From: Crossiella cryophila
GTDB lineage: Bacteria > Actinomycetota > Actinomycetes > Mycobacteriales > Pseudonocardiaceae
Direction: 5' to 3'
Assembly: GCF_014204915.1 (NCBI RefSeq)
Contig: NZ_JACHMH010000001.1
Location: 3,307,001 to 3,371,000 of the forward strand
DNA length: 64,000 bases
Numbering within the stretch: the stretch's first letter is position 1; each line of letters begins with the position of its first letter. The notes beneath the pieces are model-generated. The model made no database searches. It was not told the DNA's origin and saw only the letters and a list, made by a program, of their open reading frames with translations. The translations under genes and the position numbers were made by a program. Positions 35,426 to 43,274 of the stretch are shown piece after piece.

Positions 35426-36058
35426 ATGTTCGGGTTCGGGCGGCGCGGCAAGCGGCGCAAGGCGGCTGGCGAGCAGGCAGGCGGCGGGGAACACCTCGAG
35501 CCGGCCGGCGAGGCCGCCGAGGAGGGTTTCGACGGGCCCTACGACGAGCGTGAGGCGCCCGCGGACCAGGTGTCCCGGCTGGATCTCGGTTCGATCCGGG
35601 TGCCGGTGCCCGACGGCACCCAGCTCCAGGTGGAGGTGGCGCCGGAGGGCGAGGTGCAGGCCGTGCACCTGGTGACCCCGGTGGCCAGGCTCACCGTGAG
35701 TGCTTTCGCCGCCCCCCGATCGGGTGGGCTGTGGCAGGAGGTGCACAAGGAGCTGGCCGAGCAGCTGCGCAACGACGGCGCCCGCGTGGTGCTGGAGGGC
35801 GGGGACTGGGGCACCGAGCTGGTGGCCTCCTCGCCGGAGATGTCGCTGCGCTTCGTCGGCGTGGACGGGCCGCGCTGGATGCTGCGCGCGGTCGCGGCCG
35901 GACCGACCGAGCACTCCGCCGCGGCCGGGGAGGCGCTGCGCGAGATCGTGCGCGGCACCGTGGTCGTGCGCGGGGAATCGCCGCTGCCGGTGCGCACCCC
36001 GCTGCCGCTGGAGCTGCCGGACGCGATCGCCAAGCACCTGGCCCAGGAACAGGGCTAG
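35426..36058 (+). CDS. DUF3710 protein
   Basis: 210 residues. A very basic start ('FGFGRRGKRRKAAGE'), an acidic linker, then the conserved domain from about residue 50 ('RLDLGSIRVPVPDGTQLQVEV', 'LWQEVHKELAEQL'). Corresponds to Rv2696c, next to dut in mycobacteria. Function unknown; no membrane segments. Probably cotranscribed with dut. Confidence 0.92.
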   Translation: MFGFGRRGKRRKAAGEQAGGGEHLEPAGEAAEEGFDGPYDEREAPADQVSRLDLGSIRVPVPDGTQLQVEVAPEGEVQAVHLVTPVARLTVSAFAAPRSGGLWQEVHKELAEQLRNDGARVVLEGGDWGTELVASSPEMSLRFVGVDGPRWMLRAVAAGPTEHSAAAGEALREIVRGTVVVRGESPLPVRTPLPLELPDAIAKHLAQEQG

Positions 36059-36147
36059 AGAAACCGCACCCGGGCCCGGATCGGGGTCCGGGTGTGATCT
36101 GGCCTGCTGTGCCCAAACACACCCCCGCCGAGCAGGGCGAATCAGCC

Positions 36148-36174
36148 GGGAACTTTGTCCCGTTTGTAGGCGTT
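36148..36174 (+). promoter_or_regulatory. ECF sigma-type promoter upstream of the OB-fold gene
   Basis: GGGAAC (36148-36153) and CGTT (36171-36174) are separated by 17 bp. This matches the consensus recalled for the SigE/SigH/SigR stress sigma factors of actinobacteria (GGGAAC/T, 16-18 bp, CGTT). It is 119 bp before the ATG of the OB-fold gene and suggests that this gene and the following DUF3159 gene are stress-induced. Confidence 0.5.
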
Positions 36175-36292
36175 CTAAACGGTGTAACCGCCGGTCAGCC
36201 CGTCTGGAGTAAAAGTAACCCCAGATGGTTACCCTGGCGGAATAACGGGGCCACAACCGAGGGCCCCTTTCGTGTACTGGGAGCGCCGGAAA

Positions 36293-36667
36293 ATGAGTGG
36301 CAGCGGGGGCTACTGGCGGCGGATGGTCCGCAAGCTGACGAGTGACGTCAGTGAGCTGGACGCCGATGACCTGTCCCGAAAAGCCGAGGCACAGGGCGCC
36401 GTGAAGGCGTGCGACTGCCGATCCGGCGAGGAGGTCACCGTGCTGGGCAGGCTGCGCAGCGTGGAGCTGTGCCCGCGCGACGCGGTGGCGACCCTGGAGG
36501 CCGAGTTGTACGACGGCACCGAGGGGGTCACCCTGGTGTGGCTCGGCAGGCGCCGCATCCCCGGTATCGAGCCGGGCCGCACGATCAAGGCGCGGGGGCG
36601 GATCGCGGTGCGGGACGGGCGTAAAGTGCTCTACAACCCGTACTACGAGCTGCAGACCACCTCCTGA
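36293..36667 (+). CDS. OB-fold nucleic-acid-binding domain protein
   Basis: 124 residues from ATG 36293 (an in-frame start at 36272 is possible). The core 'GEEVTVLGRLRSVELCPRDAVATLEAELYDGTEGVTLVWLGRRRIPGIEPGRTIKARGRI' is a single-stranded-nucleic-acid-binding OB fold of the RecG-wedge-like type (Rv2694c type). No nuclease motifs. Possibly cotranscribed with the DUF3159 gene, which starts 11 bp downstream. Confidence 0.88.
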   Translation: MSGSGGYWRRMVRKLTSDVSELDADDLSRKAEAQGAVKACDCRSGEEVTVLGRLRSVELCPRDAVATLEAELYDGTEGVTLVWLGRRRIPGIEPGRTIKARGRIAVRDGRKVLYNPYYELQTTS

Positions 36668-36677
36668 TCGTGAGCGT

Positions 36678-37469
36678 ATGAGCGAACCCACCACTCCGCA
36701 GGCCGGTCCGACCGCCGCCGTGCCGGAGCATCCCGAGTCCCCGGACCCCAGGTCCGCCGATCTCGAACCCGCCAGGAGCGCCACCGAGGACGCTGTCACC
36801 GAGGATGCCGTGGCAGAGCCCGAAGAGCCCCCCATGCCCACCATGTGGGAGCAGATGGGCGGCCTGGTCGGCTTCATCTCGGCCTCCGTGCCCGTCGCGG
36901 TGTTCGTCTTCGTCAACTGGGCCACCAGCATGTGGCCGGCGATCTGGAGCGCCCTCGGCGTGGCCGTGGCGATCGGCCTGTGGCGGCTGATCCGCAAGGA
37001 GAAGCTGATGCCCGCCGTCTCCGGCGTGCTGGGCGTGGGCATCGCCGCGTTCATCGCCTACCGGGTCGGCGAGGCCAAGGGCTTCTTCCTGTACGGCATC
37101 TGGGTCAGCCTGATCTTCGGCGGCCTGTTCCTGGTCTCGCTGCTGGTGCGCTGGCCGTTGGTGGGCGTCATCTGGTCGGGGCTCAACGGGCACGGCTTCG
37201 GCTGGCGCGAACATCCCAAGGCGCGCTTCGGGTACGACCTGGCGACGGTGTTCTGGACGCTGGTGTTCGCGGCCCGGTTCGTGGTGCAGAACTGGCTGTA
37301 CGAGGGCGATCAGACGACGCTGCTGGGAATCACCCGGCTGGCCATGGGATATCCGCTGACGGCGATCGCCCTGCTGGTGACGGTATGGGCGGTCCGGCGC
37401 GCGAAGCAGATCGAGGAGAACCACAACCAGGCCATCACGGCCCAGCCCACCGGCCTCAACTCAGCCTGA
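36678..37469 (+). CDS. DUF3159 membrane protein
   Basis: 263 residues. An acidic, Pro-rich N-terminus (about 1-52), then about five or six membrane helices (from 'MGGLVGFISASVPVAVFVFVN' onward), with the DUF3159 segment 'ARFGYDLATVFWTLVFAARFVVQNWLY'. Conserved in actinobacteria at this position (Rv2693c type). Role unknown. It ends at the 38-kb repeat complex. Confidence 0.9.
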   Translation: MSEPTTPQAGPTAAVPEHPESPDPRSADLEPARSATEDAVTEDAVAEPEEPPMPTMWEQMGGLVGFISASVPVAVFVFVNWATSMWPAIWSALGVAVAIGLWRLIRKEKLMPAVSGVLGVGIAAFIAYRVGEAKGFFLYGIWVSLIFGGLFLVSLLVRWPLVGVIWSGLNGHGFGWREHPKARFGYDLATVFWTLVFAARFVVQNWLYEGDQTTLLGITRLAMGYPLTAIALLVTVWAVRRAKQIEENHNQAITAQPTGLNSA

Positions 37470-37619
37470 CCCCACCCCCACAACGGCCAACACCCGGTTC
37501 AGTCCGCGTGTTGGCCGTTCTTGTACGCCGTGTTGGCCGTTGTCGTACGGAGTGTTGGCCGTTGTTGTACGGCCGCAGGCCGGGGGTTCGGTTTGGGGTT
37601 GGGGGTGAAAACCCCACGA

Positions 37620-37785
37620 CGAGGGTTCTCGCGTGTTCTCCGTACGGCCTGGAGCTTGCTGACCACACCCCGAGGAGCGGCCCCTGCAACACAAACCGCC
37701 GCCGACCCCGCCCAACGTGACGGGGGCCGCTCCTCGGGGTGTGGTTGGCTTGCGGAAGGCCGTGCGGAGAACACGCGAGCCCTCG
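37620..37785. repeat. Long hairpin C, copy 3
   Basis: 166 nt, outer arms CGAGGG (37620-37625) and CCCTCG (37780-37785), upper stem CCCCGAGGAGCGGCCCC with its complement. Same length as copy 1. The ACCACACC/GGTGTGGT closing part pairs better than in copy 1. Confidence 0.88.
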
Positions 37786-37875
37786 GAGCCACGCTGGGTC
37801 CGGCCCCGGCAGCACAATCCCCGCCCCGCAACCTGCTCATGCCGGTTCTTGATCTGCCCTCCCCCCTCCGGTGGT

Positions 37876-37982
37876 CTGCCCGGCCGGCGAGGCCATCTTT
37901 TCCGCTCTTGATCTTTGCGCTTGTGGCCTCTGTTGCTGAGGTACCCGAACAAAGATCAAGATCGTCCTCGCCGGACGGGCAG
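37876..37982. repeat. Long hairpin B, copy 3
   Basis: Outer arms CTGCCCG (37876-37882) and CGGGCAG (37976-37982), inner arms TCTTGATCTTTG and CAAAGATCAAGA. A few bases shorter than copy 1. Confidence 0.85.
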
Positions 37983-38049
37983 AAATCAAAGGATGGGGGG
38001 GAAAATCAAAGACAAGGGCAAAGAAGAAGAGCAAGAGCAGTGCTCGTAC

Positions 38050-38197
38050 GGTTCCCCCATCCCCGTCAGCCTTCCGATACCAAACCACATCCCGGGCAAG
38101 CAGACCGTGCGGTTGGCAGGCTAGGGCGGCGGCAGGTTGCGGTCTGCTTGCCCGGGATGTGGTGTGTCCTCTCCAGGCTGACGGGGATGGGGGAACC
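38050..38197. repeat. Long hairpin A, copy 3
   Basis: Basal stem of a perfect 22 bp (38050-38071 with 38176-38197). Upper stem CCCGGGCAAGCAGACCG with an exact complement at 38138-38155 or thereabouts. Inverted relative to copies 1 and 2, with the conserved asymmetric internal loop and the CTAGGGCGGCGG apex on this strand. Confidence 0.9.
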
Positions 38198-38263
38198 GCT
38201 CGGAGAGTGTTGAAAAGCCACCCCGGCCACCTGTCCGGGCTTCGCCCGGTCGCAGTCGCCTAT

Positions 38264-38407
38264 GGCGTACAAGAACGGCCAACGTGGTGTCCCACATCGG
38301 CCAACACTGGGTACGACAACGGCCAACACGCGCGGAGGGTTGAGGGTTGAAACCCTCGTCGGCGTGTTGGCCGTTCTGGGACGGTGTGTTGGCCGTTCTT
38401 GTACGGC
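38264..38407. repeat. 22-bp repeat array VI (divergent units around a palindrome)
   Basis: Minus units at 38264-38285, 38286-38307 and 38308-38329 and plus units at 38364-38385 and 38386-38407, with a degenerate one continuing to the TrkA stop codon. Between the two groups lies GAGGGTT-GA-AACCCTC (about 38343-38358), a perfect small palindrome. The same palindrome sits at the centre of the 51-kb array. Confidence 0.9.
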
Positions 38408-38424
38408 GTGTTGGCTGTTGTGGG

Positions 38425-39081
38425 TCAGCTCAGCAGGGCTTGCTGGACTTCGTTTTCCACGTCGCTGGTGGCTACGAAGAGGAGTTCGTCGCCTGCCTCG
38501 AGGGTGTCGTCGGGCTGGGGGACGATTACCCGGCCGCCGCGGAGGATGGTGACCAGGGCCGCGTCCCGGGGGAGGCGGAGGGCCTTGACCGCGCGGCCGG
38601 AGAGGGGGGTGTCCTCGGGGAGGGTGACCTCTACCAGGTTGGCGCCGCCCTGGCGGAAGGTCAGCAGGCGGACCAGGTCGCCGACGGTGACGGCTTCCTC
38701 GACCATGGCGGCGAGCATCCTCGGGGTGGAGACGGCCACGTCCACGCCCCAGGCCTCGGTGAACAGCCATTCGTTGCGGGGGTCGTTGACCCTGGCGACC
38801 ACCCGGCGGACCGCGAACTCGGTCTTGGCGAGCAGGGCCACCACCAGGTTGACCTTGTCGTCGCCGGTGGCGGCGATGACCACGTCGCACAGTTCCATCC
38901 CCGCCTCCTCAAGGGAGGAGAGTTCGCAGGCGTCGGCGTGGACCCATTCGGCCTGTTCGACGGCGTGCGGGTCGAAGTGGTTGCGGTCGCGTTCGATCAG
39001 CATGACCTGGTGCTCGGAGTCGAGCAGTTCGCGGGCGATGGACCGGCCGACCGCCCCGGCCCCGGCGATGGCGACGCGCAT
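38425..39081 (-). CDS. TrkA-family potassium channel/transporter NAD-binding protein (CeoC type)
   Basis: 218 residues from ATG 39081. RCK_N Rossmann domain ('VAIAGAGAVGRSIARELL', about 1-120) and RCK_C domain (about 140-215, 'VEVTLPEDTPLSGRAVKAL'). TrkA proteins bind NAD(H) and gate potassium uptake systems. Corresponds to Rv2692 (ceoC). It overlaps the upstream TrkA gene by one base (TGATG), so the two are coexpressed and probably form a hetero-oligomer. Repeat array VI touches its stop codon. Confidence 0.9.
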   Translation of the reverse strand: MRVAIAGAGAVGRSIARELLDSEHQVMLIERDRNHFDPHAVEQAEWVHADACELSSLEEAGMELCDVVIAATGDDKVNLVVALLAKTEFAVRRVVARVNDPRNEWLFTEAWGVDVAVSTPRMLAAMVEEAVTVGDLVRLLTFRQGGANLVEVTLPEDTPLSGRAVKALRLPRDAALVTILRGGRVIVPQPDDTLEAGDELLFVATSDVENEVQQALLS

Positions 39082-39746
39082 CAGTTGTTCTCCTCGGGAG
39101 CCTGGGCAGCGGCCGCGCTGACATCGGTGACGGTGCCGGAGAGGGCGGCGACGTAGACCTGGTCGCCGGACTGCACCACGGTGTCCCGGTCCGGGAGCAC
39201 GCCGGTGCCGAAGCGCATCACGAAGGACACCCTGGCGCCGACAGCTTCCTCGACCTCGCGCACCTCGCGCCCCACCCAGCCCTCGTGCAGCGGCAGCTGG
39301 AAGACCGCCACCGTGCCGGAAGGGTCGCGCCAGGCGGTGGCCACGCCGTCGGGCAGCAGCATCCGCAGGAACCGGTCGGTGGTCCAGGGCACGGTGGCCA
39401 CGGTCGGGATGCCAAGGCGCTCGTAGACCGCGGCCCGCTTGGGGTCGTAGATCCGGGCGACCACGTGCTCCACGCCGAAGGTCTCGCTGGCCACCCTGGC
39501 CGAGATGATGTTGGAGTTGTCGCCGTTGGAGACCGCGGCGAAGGCCCCGGCCCGCTCGATCCCGGCCTCGATGAGCACCTGCCGGTCGAAGCCGATGCCG
39601 ACCACCTGCTGGCCGTGGAAGTCCCCGCCCAGCCTGCGGAAGGACTGCACGTTCTTGTCCACCACCGCGACGGTGTGGCCGAGCCGCTCCAGGCCCTTGG
39701 CCAGCGACGCCCCCACACGGCCGCAGCCCATGATGACCACGTGCAC
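39081..39746 (-). CDS. TrkA-family potassium regulatory protein (CeoB type)
   Basis: 221 residues from GTG 39746, with GGAGGAGGA upstream; the frame runs open for 2 kb further back antisense to the permease gene, which is an artefact of high G+C. RCK_N domain 'HVVIMGCGRVGASLAKGL', then RCK_C with 'VFQLPLHEGWVGREVREVEE'. Corresponds to Rv2691 (ceoB). Divergent from the KimA-type permease gene, 108 bp apart. Confidence 0.9.
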   Translation of the reverse strand: MHVVIMGCGRVGASLAKGLERLGHTVAVVDKNVQSFRRLGGDFHGQQVVGIGFDRQVLIEAGIERAGAFAAVSNGDNSNIISARVASETFGVEHVVARIYDPKRAAVYERLGIPTVATVPWTTDRFLRMLLPDGVATAWRDPSGTVAVFQLPLHEGWVGREVREVEEAVGARVSFVMRFGTGVLPDRDTVVQSGDQVYVAALSGTVTDVSAAAAQAPEENN

Positions 39747-39854
39747 TAAGTTCCTCCTCCAAGCACGGCGGTGCACCATAACCTTCCCCCAGATGGGGGA
39801 TGGCCGCGACCCGTGTTCCGACTTTGCCAACATACCGACGGCTGACCGGGCCCG

Positions 39855-41960
39855 GTGCTGGTGGCCCCGTCTACGCTGCGTCCCGTGTCCAAGTTCGCCA
39901 CCGCGGCCAAACGCCTCCTGGTGGGGCGGCCGTTCCGCAGTGACCGGCTCTCCCACACGCTCCTGCCCAAGCGCATCGCGCTGCCGGTGTTCGCCTCCGA
40001 CGCGCTGTCGTCGGTGGCCTACGCACCGGAGGAGATCTTCCTGGTGCTCTCCATCGCCGGGATCTCCGGTTACGTGTTCGCGCCGTGGATCGGGGTGGCG
40101 GTCGCGGTGGTCATGATGACCGTCGTCTTCAGCTACCGGCAGAACGTGCACGCCTACCCCTCCGGCGGCGGCGACTACGAGATCGCGAACGCGAACCTGG
40201 GCCGCTACGGCGGCCTGACCGTGGGCAGCGCCCTGCTGGTGGACTACATCCTCACCGTGGCCGTGTCGATCTCCTCGGCGATGGCCAACATCGGCTCGCT
40301 GATCCCGTACGTGGCCGAGCACAAGGTGATCTTCGCGGTGGTGGCCATCGTGCTGCTGACCGCGGTCAACCTGCGCGGCATCCGGGAGTCCGGCAGCGCC
40401 TTCGCCATCCCGACCTACGCGTTCATGATCGGCATGATCCTGATGATCCTGTTCGGTCTCTTCCGCGGGTTCGTGCTGGACGAGTCGATGCCCGCCGAGA
40501 GCGCCGGGTTCACCCTGAACGCGGAGAACGACCAGCTCATGGGCCTGGCGCTGGCGATGATCGTGCTGCGCTCGTTCACCCAGGGCTGCGCCGCGCTGAC
40601 CGGGGTCGAGGCGATCAGCAACGGCGTGCCCGCCTTCCGCAAGCCGAAGTCGCGCAACGCGGCCACCACGCTGCTGATGATGGGCCTGATCGCGGTGATC
40701 ATGCTGATGGGCCTGGTGGTGCTGGCCCAGCTGACCGGGGTCAAGATCGCCGAGCACCCGGACACCCAGCTCGGCGGGGCCCCGGCGGACTACCACCAGA
40801 AGACCATGGTGGTGCAGATCGCCAACGCGGTCTTCAACGGCTTCCCGGTGGGCGCGGTGTTCATCGCCGCGGTCACCGCGCTGATCCTGGTGCTGGCCGC
40901 CAACACCGCCTTCAACGGCTTCCCGGTGCTCGGCTCGATCCTGGCCCAGGACCGCTACCTGCCGCGCCAGCTGCACACCCGTGGCGACCGGCTGGCCTTC
41001 TCCAACGGCATCGTCTTCCTCGCCGGGTTCGCCATCCTGCTGGTCATCCTCTACGAGGCCGAGGTCGGCAGGCTGATCCCGCTCTACACCGTCGGCGTGT
41101 TCGTCTCCTTCACCCTCAGCCAGGCCGGCATGGTCCGGCACTGGAACAAGCTGCTGCGCGGCGAGCAGGACATCGCGGTGCTCACCCGGCTCAAGCGGTC
41201 CCGGCTGATCAGCGGTTTCGGCATGATCATGACCGGCGTGGTGCTGATCGTCGTGCTGATCACCAAGTTCACCCTTGGCGCCTGGGTCGCGATCGCGGCG
41301 ATGGCCGCGGTGTTCGCGCTGATGACCGGCATCCGCAAGCACTACGACCACGTGGCCCAGGAGCTGGAAGCGGCCGAGGCGGACCGCTCGCACACCCTGC
41401 CCGCGCGCAACCACGCGGTGGTGCTGGTCTCCAAGCTGCACATGCCGACCCTGCGCGCGATCAGCTACGCCAGGGCCACCCGGCCGGACGTGCTGGAGGC
41501 GGTCACGGTCAACGTGGACGACACCGACACCCGGCGGCTGGTCACCGAGTGGGAGCGGCAGGACATTCCGGTGCCGCTCAAGGTGGTCGAATCGCCCTAT
41601 CGCGAGATCACCAAGCCGGTGCTGGACTACGTCAAGCGGATCCGCACCAGCAACCCGCGGGACGTGGTGACCGTGTTCATCCCGGAGTACGTTGTCGGCC
41701 GCTGGTGGGAGCATGTGCTGCACAACCAGAGCGCGCTGCGCCTGAAGGGCAGGCTGCTGTTCCAGCCCGGCGTGATGGTGGTGTCGGTGCCCTGGCAGCT
41801 GGTCTCCTCCGAACGCCGGGTGGCCGAGGCCCCGGTGGTCGCCCCCGGTGCCATCCGCCGCGGGTTCGACCCGATCCACGCCGCGCAGAAGGCCGCCGAG
41901 GACCGCCGCAAGAAGGCGGCGAGCAAGGCCGCCGCCAAGAAGGAGAGCAGCAAACCGTGA
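39855..41960 (+). CDS. APC-superfamily permease of the KimA (YdaO) potassium uptake type
   Basis: 701 residues. The N-terminal part matches Bacillus subtilis KimA closely in motif order: 'KRLLVGRPF', 'ALPVFASDALSSVAYAPEEI', 'SYRQNVHAYPSGGGDYEIAN', 'GSALLVDYILTVAVSISS'. About 12 membrane helices end near residue 495; a cytosolic domain of about 200 residues follows, ending in a Lys/Ala-rich tail. KimA imports potassium and is inhibited by c-di-AMP. In Mycobacterium tuberculosis the equivalent is Rv2690c. The start may be GTG 39885 rather than 39855. Confidence 0.82.
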   Translation: MLVAPSTLRPVSKFATAAKRLLVGRPFRSDRLSHTLLPKRIALPVFASDALSSVAYAPEEIFLVLSIAGISGYVFAPWIGVAVAVVMMTVVFSYRQNVHAYPSGGGDYEIANANLGRYGGLTVGSALLVDYILTVAVSISSAMANIGSLIPYVAEHKVIFAVVAIVLLTAVNLRGIRESGSAFAIPTYAFMIGMILMILFGLFRGFVLDESMPAESAGFTLNAENDQLMGLALAMIVLRSFTQGCAALTGVEAISNGVPAFRKPKSRNAATTLLMMGLIAVIMLMGLVVLAQLTGVKIAEHPDTQLGGAPADYHQKTMVVQIANAVFNGFPVGAVFIAAVTALILVLAANTAFNGFPVLGSILAQDRYLPRQLHTRGDRLAFSNGIVFLAGFAILLVILYEAEVGRLIPLYTVGVFVSFTLSQAGMVRHWNKLLRGEQDIAVLTRLKRSRLISGFGMIMTGVVLIVVLITKFTLGAWVAIAAMAAVFALMTGIRKHYDHVAQELEAAEADRSHTLPARNHAVVLVSKLHMPTLRAISYARATRPDVLEAVTVNVDDTDTRRLVTEWERQDIPVPLKVVESPYREITKPVLDYVKRIRTSNPRDVVTVFIPEYVVGRWWEHVLHNQSALRLKGRLLFQPGVMVVSVPWQLVSSERRVAEAPVVAPGAIRRGFDPIHAAQKAAEDRRKKAASKAAAKKESSKP

Positions 41961-43165
41961 CGCAGCCCGACCGCCTGGACTGGACCGGCCGCAGCCTGGA
42001 GGTCGAGATCGGCCCGGTGGCGCACGGCGGCCACTGCGTCGCCCGGCACGAGGGCAGGGTGCTCTTCGTCCGGCACGCCCTGCCGGGGGAGAAGGCCCTG
42101 GTCCAGGTCACCGAGGACAACGGCGGCTCGTTCTGCCGGGCCGACGCGATCACCGTGCACACCCCGTCCCCCGACCGGGTCAGCCCGCCCTGCCCGCTGG
42201 CCGCGCCCGGCGAGTGCGGCGGCTGCGACTGGCAGCACGCCAGCCCCGCCGCCCAGCGCGCGCTCAAGGCCACCGTGGTGATGGAGCAGCTCCAGCGGAT
42301 CGCCGGCCTGGACCGCGAGGTCACGGTGGAGGAACTGCCCGGCGGCTCCCTTGACTGGCGCAGCCGGGTCCGCCTGGCCGTGGGCCAGGGCGGCCGCGCG
42401 GGCCTGCGTGCTCACCGCAGCCACCGGGTGATCCCGCTGCGGGACTGCGCCATCGCGCTGCCAGGGGCGCTGGAGCCGGTGCTGAACCGGAGCTGGAAGC
42501 CCGGCACCGAGCTGGAGGTGGCCAAGGACGGCACCGGCCAGGTGCACGTCGCGGAGATCCGCAAGGACCGCCCGCCCCGGATCATGATCGGCGAGGGCCT
42601 GGCCCACGAACACGCCGCCGGCCGCGACTGGCGGCTGGCCTCCGGCGGCTTCTGGCAGGTCCACCCCGCCGCCGCGGACACCTTCGCCCAGGTCGTGGAC
42701 GACTGGGCGCAGGCCCCGGTCGGCGGCACCGCGTGGGACCTCTACGGCGGGGTCGGCCTGTTCGGCTCGGTGCTGGCCCGCCAGGTCGGCCCGACCGGCT
42801 CGGTGCTGGTGATCGAGTCCTCCAAGCGCGCGGTCGTGGACGGCACGGCGAACCTGGCGGACCTGCCGCAGGTGCGGCTGCGGGTCGGGCGGGTGGAGCG
42901 GGTGCTGGGCTCGGCCGAGCTGCGCGCGGAGCGGCCGGATGTGGTGGTGCTGGACCCGCCGCGCAAGGGCGCGGGCAAGGACGTGGTGGCGGCGGTGGCG
43001 GCGGCCGGGCCTGATCGGGTGGTGCACATCGCGTGCGATCCGGCGGCGCTGGCCCGGGATGTCGGACTGTTCGCCACGCACGGTTACCGGCTGGCCGAGC
43101 TGCGTGCGTTCGACGCCTTCCCCAACACTCATCACATGGAGTGCATCGCCTTGCTCACGCGCTGA
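41957..43165 (+). CDS. Class I SAM-dependent RNA (uracil-5) methyltransferase with TRAM domain
   Basis: 402 residues from GTG 41957, overlapping the permease stop by 4 bases (GTGA). TRAM-like N-terminal domain ('GHCVARHEGRVLFVRHALPGEKALVQV'), then a cysteine cluster for an Fe-S centre ('CPLAAPGECGGCDWQ'), then the TrmA/RlmD-type catalytic domain: 'WDLYGGVGLFG' (SAM), 'VVLDPPRKGAG', and the catalytic Cys in 'HIACDPAALARD'. It methylates a uracil in rRNA or tRNA; which one is not known. Rv2689c equivalent. Confidence 0.9.
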   Translation: MTQPDRLDWTGRSLEVEIGPVAHGGHCVARHEGRVLFVRHALPGEKALVQVTEDNGGSFCRADAITVHTPSPDRVSPPCPLAAPGECGGCDWQHASPAAQRALKATVVMEQLQRIAGLDREVTVEELPGGSLDWRSRVRLAVGQGGRAGLRAHRSHRVIPLRDCAIALPGALEPVLNRSWKPGTELEVAKDGTGQVHVAEIRKDRPPRIMIGEGLAHEHAAGRDWRLASGGFWQVHPAAADTFAQVVDDWAQAPVGGTAWDLYGGVGLFGSVLARQVGPTGSVLVIESSKRAVVDGTANLADLPQVRLRVGRVERVLGSAELRAERPDVVVLDPPRKGAGKDVVAAVAAAGPDRVVHIACDPAALARDVGLFATHGYRLAELRAFDAFPNTHHMECIALLTR

Positions 43166-43274
43166 AACCACGGCGTTTCAACGAGATTTGTCCTCCAGGG
43201 CCGAGCATGATGGGATCGCAGTCCGGCGGGGCGCACCCCGTCGATGATCTTGTAGTCCGGGGAGGTCCTGGCCG

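Larger units (their letters stand above)
37508..38407 (-). repeat. Composite three-hairpin element, copy 3 (complete, inverted)
   Basis: Reads in the opposite direction to copy 1: array V (37508-37529, 37530-37551, 37552-37573), a short TTGGGG remnant (about 37580-37605), hairpin C, hairpin B, hairpin A, the GGGGTGGCTTTTCAACACTC box (complement, about 38205-38224), the CCGGGC-TTC-GCCCGG hairpin (38235-38249), and array VI. It fills most of the 955 bp between the convergent DUF3159 and TrkA genes. Six-frame reads in it mirror those of copy 1 and are not genes. Confidence 0.85.

Noticed and set aside
39747-39854. c-di-AMP (ydaO-type) riboswitch upstream of the KimA-type gene
   Set aside because: The 108-bp gap is shared with a divergent gene and shows no recognisable riboswitch core.
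39747-41879. N-terminal extension of the CeoB-type TrkA gene across the permease
   Set aside because: GTG 39746 has a strong GGAGGAGGA site and yields the standard Rossmann start; the extension is antisense shadow.
40085-41956. Long in-frame upstream extension of the RNA methyltransferase
   Set aside because: It is a shadow frame inside the KimA-type permease; the true start is the GTG at 41957 overlapping the permease stop.
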